Position numbers and translations under genes: made by a program. The notes beneath the pieces were generated by a model. That model was not told where the DNA came from. It saw nothing but the letters and a program-made list of their open reading frames with translations, and searched no databases. From positions 1 through 5,843 of the forward strand of contig JAOTUX010000074.1 in NCBI GenBank assembly GCA_029863665.1: a DNA stretch of 5,843 nt. Direction: 5' to 3'. Below, one piece after another: positions 5,240 through 5,843 of this stretch (position 1 is its first letter; every line of letters starts with the position of its first letter). The DNA comes from Candidatus Nitrosopumilus sp. (GTDB taxonomy: Archaea > Thermoproteota > Nitrososphaeria > Nitrososphaerales > Nitrosopumilaceae).

Positions 5240-5843
5240 TGGAAAACAAGAGAAAGTATGTTATTCCTGGTGATGTGGTAACTACAGGACCTTTCAGACC
5301 TGAACAAAACGTAATACTTGAGGGAAATAAAATAATCTCCACCAGTATTGGAATTTCCGAAATTTATAATGATTCTGTGAAAGTGATTCCATTAACTGGA
5401 AAATATATTCCCAAAATTAATGATCTTGTTATTGGAAAAGTTATTTCTCATACGTCTCTGTCTTGGGAATTAGATATCAATTCATGCTATGTCGGATTCT
5501 TGCCTGCACAAGATGTGTTTGGACGAGATTTCTCTGCACATGCTGATGAACTTACTTCAAAACTAAAAACAGGAGATCTTGTTGCTGCAAGAATTGCTAA
5601 TTTTGATAGAACAAGAGATCCACTTGTTACAATTTCTGATAGGGATTTAGGTAAAATTGATTCTGGAGATTTGGTCAAAATCTCTCCAAGTAAAATTCCA
5701 CGTCTAATTGGAAAACGTGGTACGATGATTCAAACTATCGAGATGGCAACGAATGCTGCTATCACAATTGGTCAAAATGGATGGGTGGTTGTTTTATGTG
5801 AATCTGCAGAGGGATTATTAAAGGCTAAAAAAGCAATTCAAAT
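5239..5843 (+). CDS. rrp4: Exosome RNA-binding subunit Rrp4 (3' partial)
   Basis: The frame starts at ATG 5239-5241 and stays open to the right edge, giving 201 whole codons with the C terminus missing. Rrp4 is a cap protein of the archaeal exosome: a trimer sits on the Rrp41-Rrp42 ring and feeds RNA into the 3'-to-5' phosphorolytic channel. The N-terminal domain shows YVIPGDVVTTG (residues 7-17) and SIGISEI. The S1 domain spans about 56-136 (DLVIGKVISHTSLSWELDI, YVGFLPAQDVF, GDLVAARI). The KH domain follows, with the GxxG loop GKRG at 158-161 in PRLIGKRGTMIQTIE. A GAGGT Shine-Dalgarno (5225-5229) inside the end of SBDS lies nine bases before the start. rrp41 and rrp42 are expected just beyond the window, by analogy with other archaea. 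Confidence 0.96.
   Translation, partial: MENKRKYVIPGDVVTTGPFRPEQNVILEGNKIISTSIGISEIYNDSVKVIPLTGKYIPKINDLVIGKVISHTSLSWELDINSCYVGFLPAQDVFGRDFSAHADELTSKLKTGDLVAARIANFDRTRDPLVTISDRDLGKIDSGDLVKISPSKIPRLIGKRGTMIQTIEMATNAAITIGQNGWVVVLCESAEGLLKAKKAIQ

Noticed and set aside
5071..5307. Minus-strand open frame of 78 codons
   Set aside because: It is antisense across the SBDS-rrp4 junction, where both plus-strand proteins are well conserved.
5487..5678. Minus-strand open frame of 63 codons
   Set aside because: It is antisense to the S1-to-KH part of rrp4 and has no features of its own.

Overview
The window comes from an ammonia-oxidising archaeon of the Nitrososphaerota (Thaumarchaeota), most likely a marine Nitrosopumilus-like lineage. 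This is judged from the archaeal information-processing genes (RpoD, L18e, archaeal-type uL13 and uS9, SBDS, Rrp4), the very A+T-rich sequence, the tiny intergenic gaps and the mostly leaderless-looking genes. The assignment rests on family knowledge and was not checked by a search.

Layout. Positions 1-2477 (+ strand) carry a tightly packed leucine-biosynthesis-type cluster: the end of an archaeal-type LeuD/homoaconitase small subunit, then a full bacterial-type leuC, then a bacterial-type leuD. Gaps are only 2 and 1 bases. A 53-base convergent spacer (2478-2530) with a T-run separates it from a minus-strand operon, rpoD - rpl18e - rpl13 - rps9 (4492 down to 2531). That operon has 45 bases, an 8-base overlap and a 4-base overlap between successive genes. 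A 60-base divergent promoter region (4493-4552) then leads into plus-strand SBDS (sdo1) and rrp4, which overlap by one base; rrp4 runs off the right edge.

How they work together. LeuC and LeuD form isopropylmalate isomerase, step two of the leucine branch. The archaeal-type small subunit presumably partners a large subunit encoded just upstream of the window. The minus-strand operon makes an RNA polymerase assembly subunit plus three ribosomal proteins. The SBDS-rrp4 pair makes a 60S/50S maturation factor and the RNA-binding cap of the exosome, the start of the classic archaeal exosome operon. A single short divergent promoter thus serves transcription/translation machinery on one side and ribosome maturation/RNA decay on the other.

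No wholly new system is seen. The points most worth a second look are the two different LeuD families around a bacterial-type LeuC, an RpoD that keeps a Cys4 loop like eukaryotic Rpb3 but has no ferredoxin-like insert, the unusual start codons of rpl13 (TTG) and rpoD (GTG), and the shortened ribosomal operon. There is no stretch over 300 bases without a gene.
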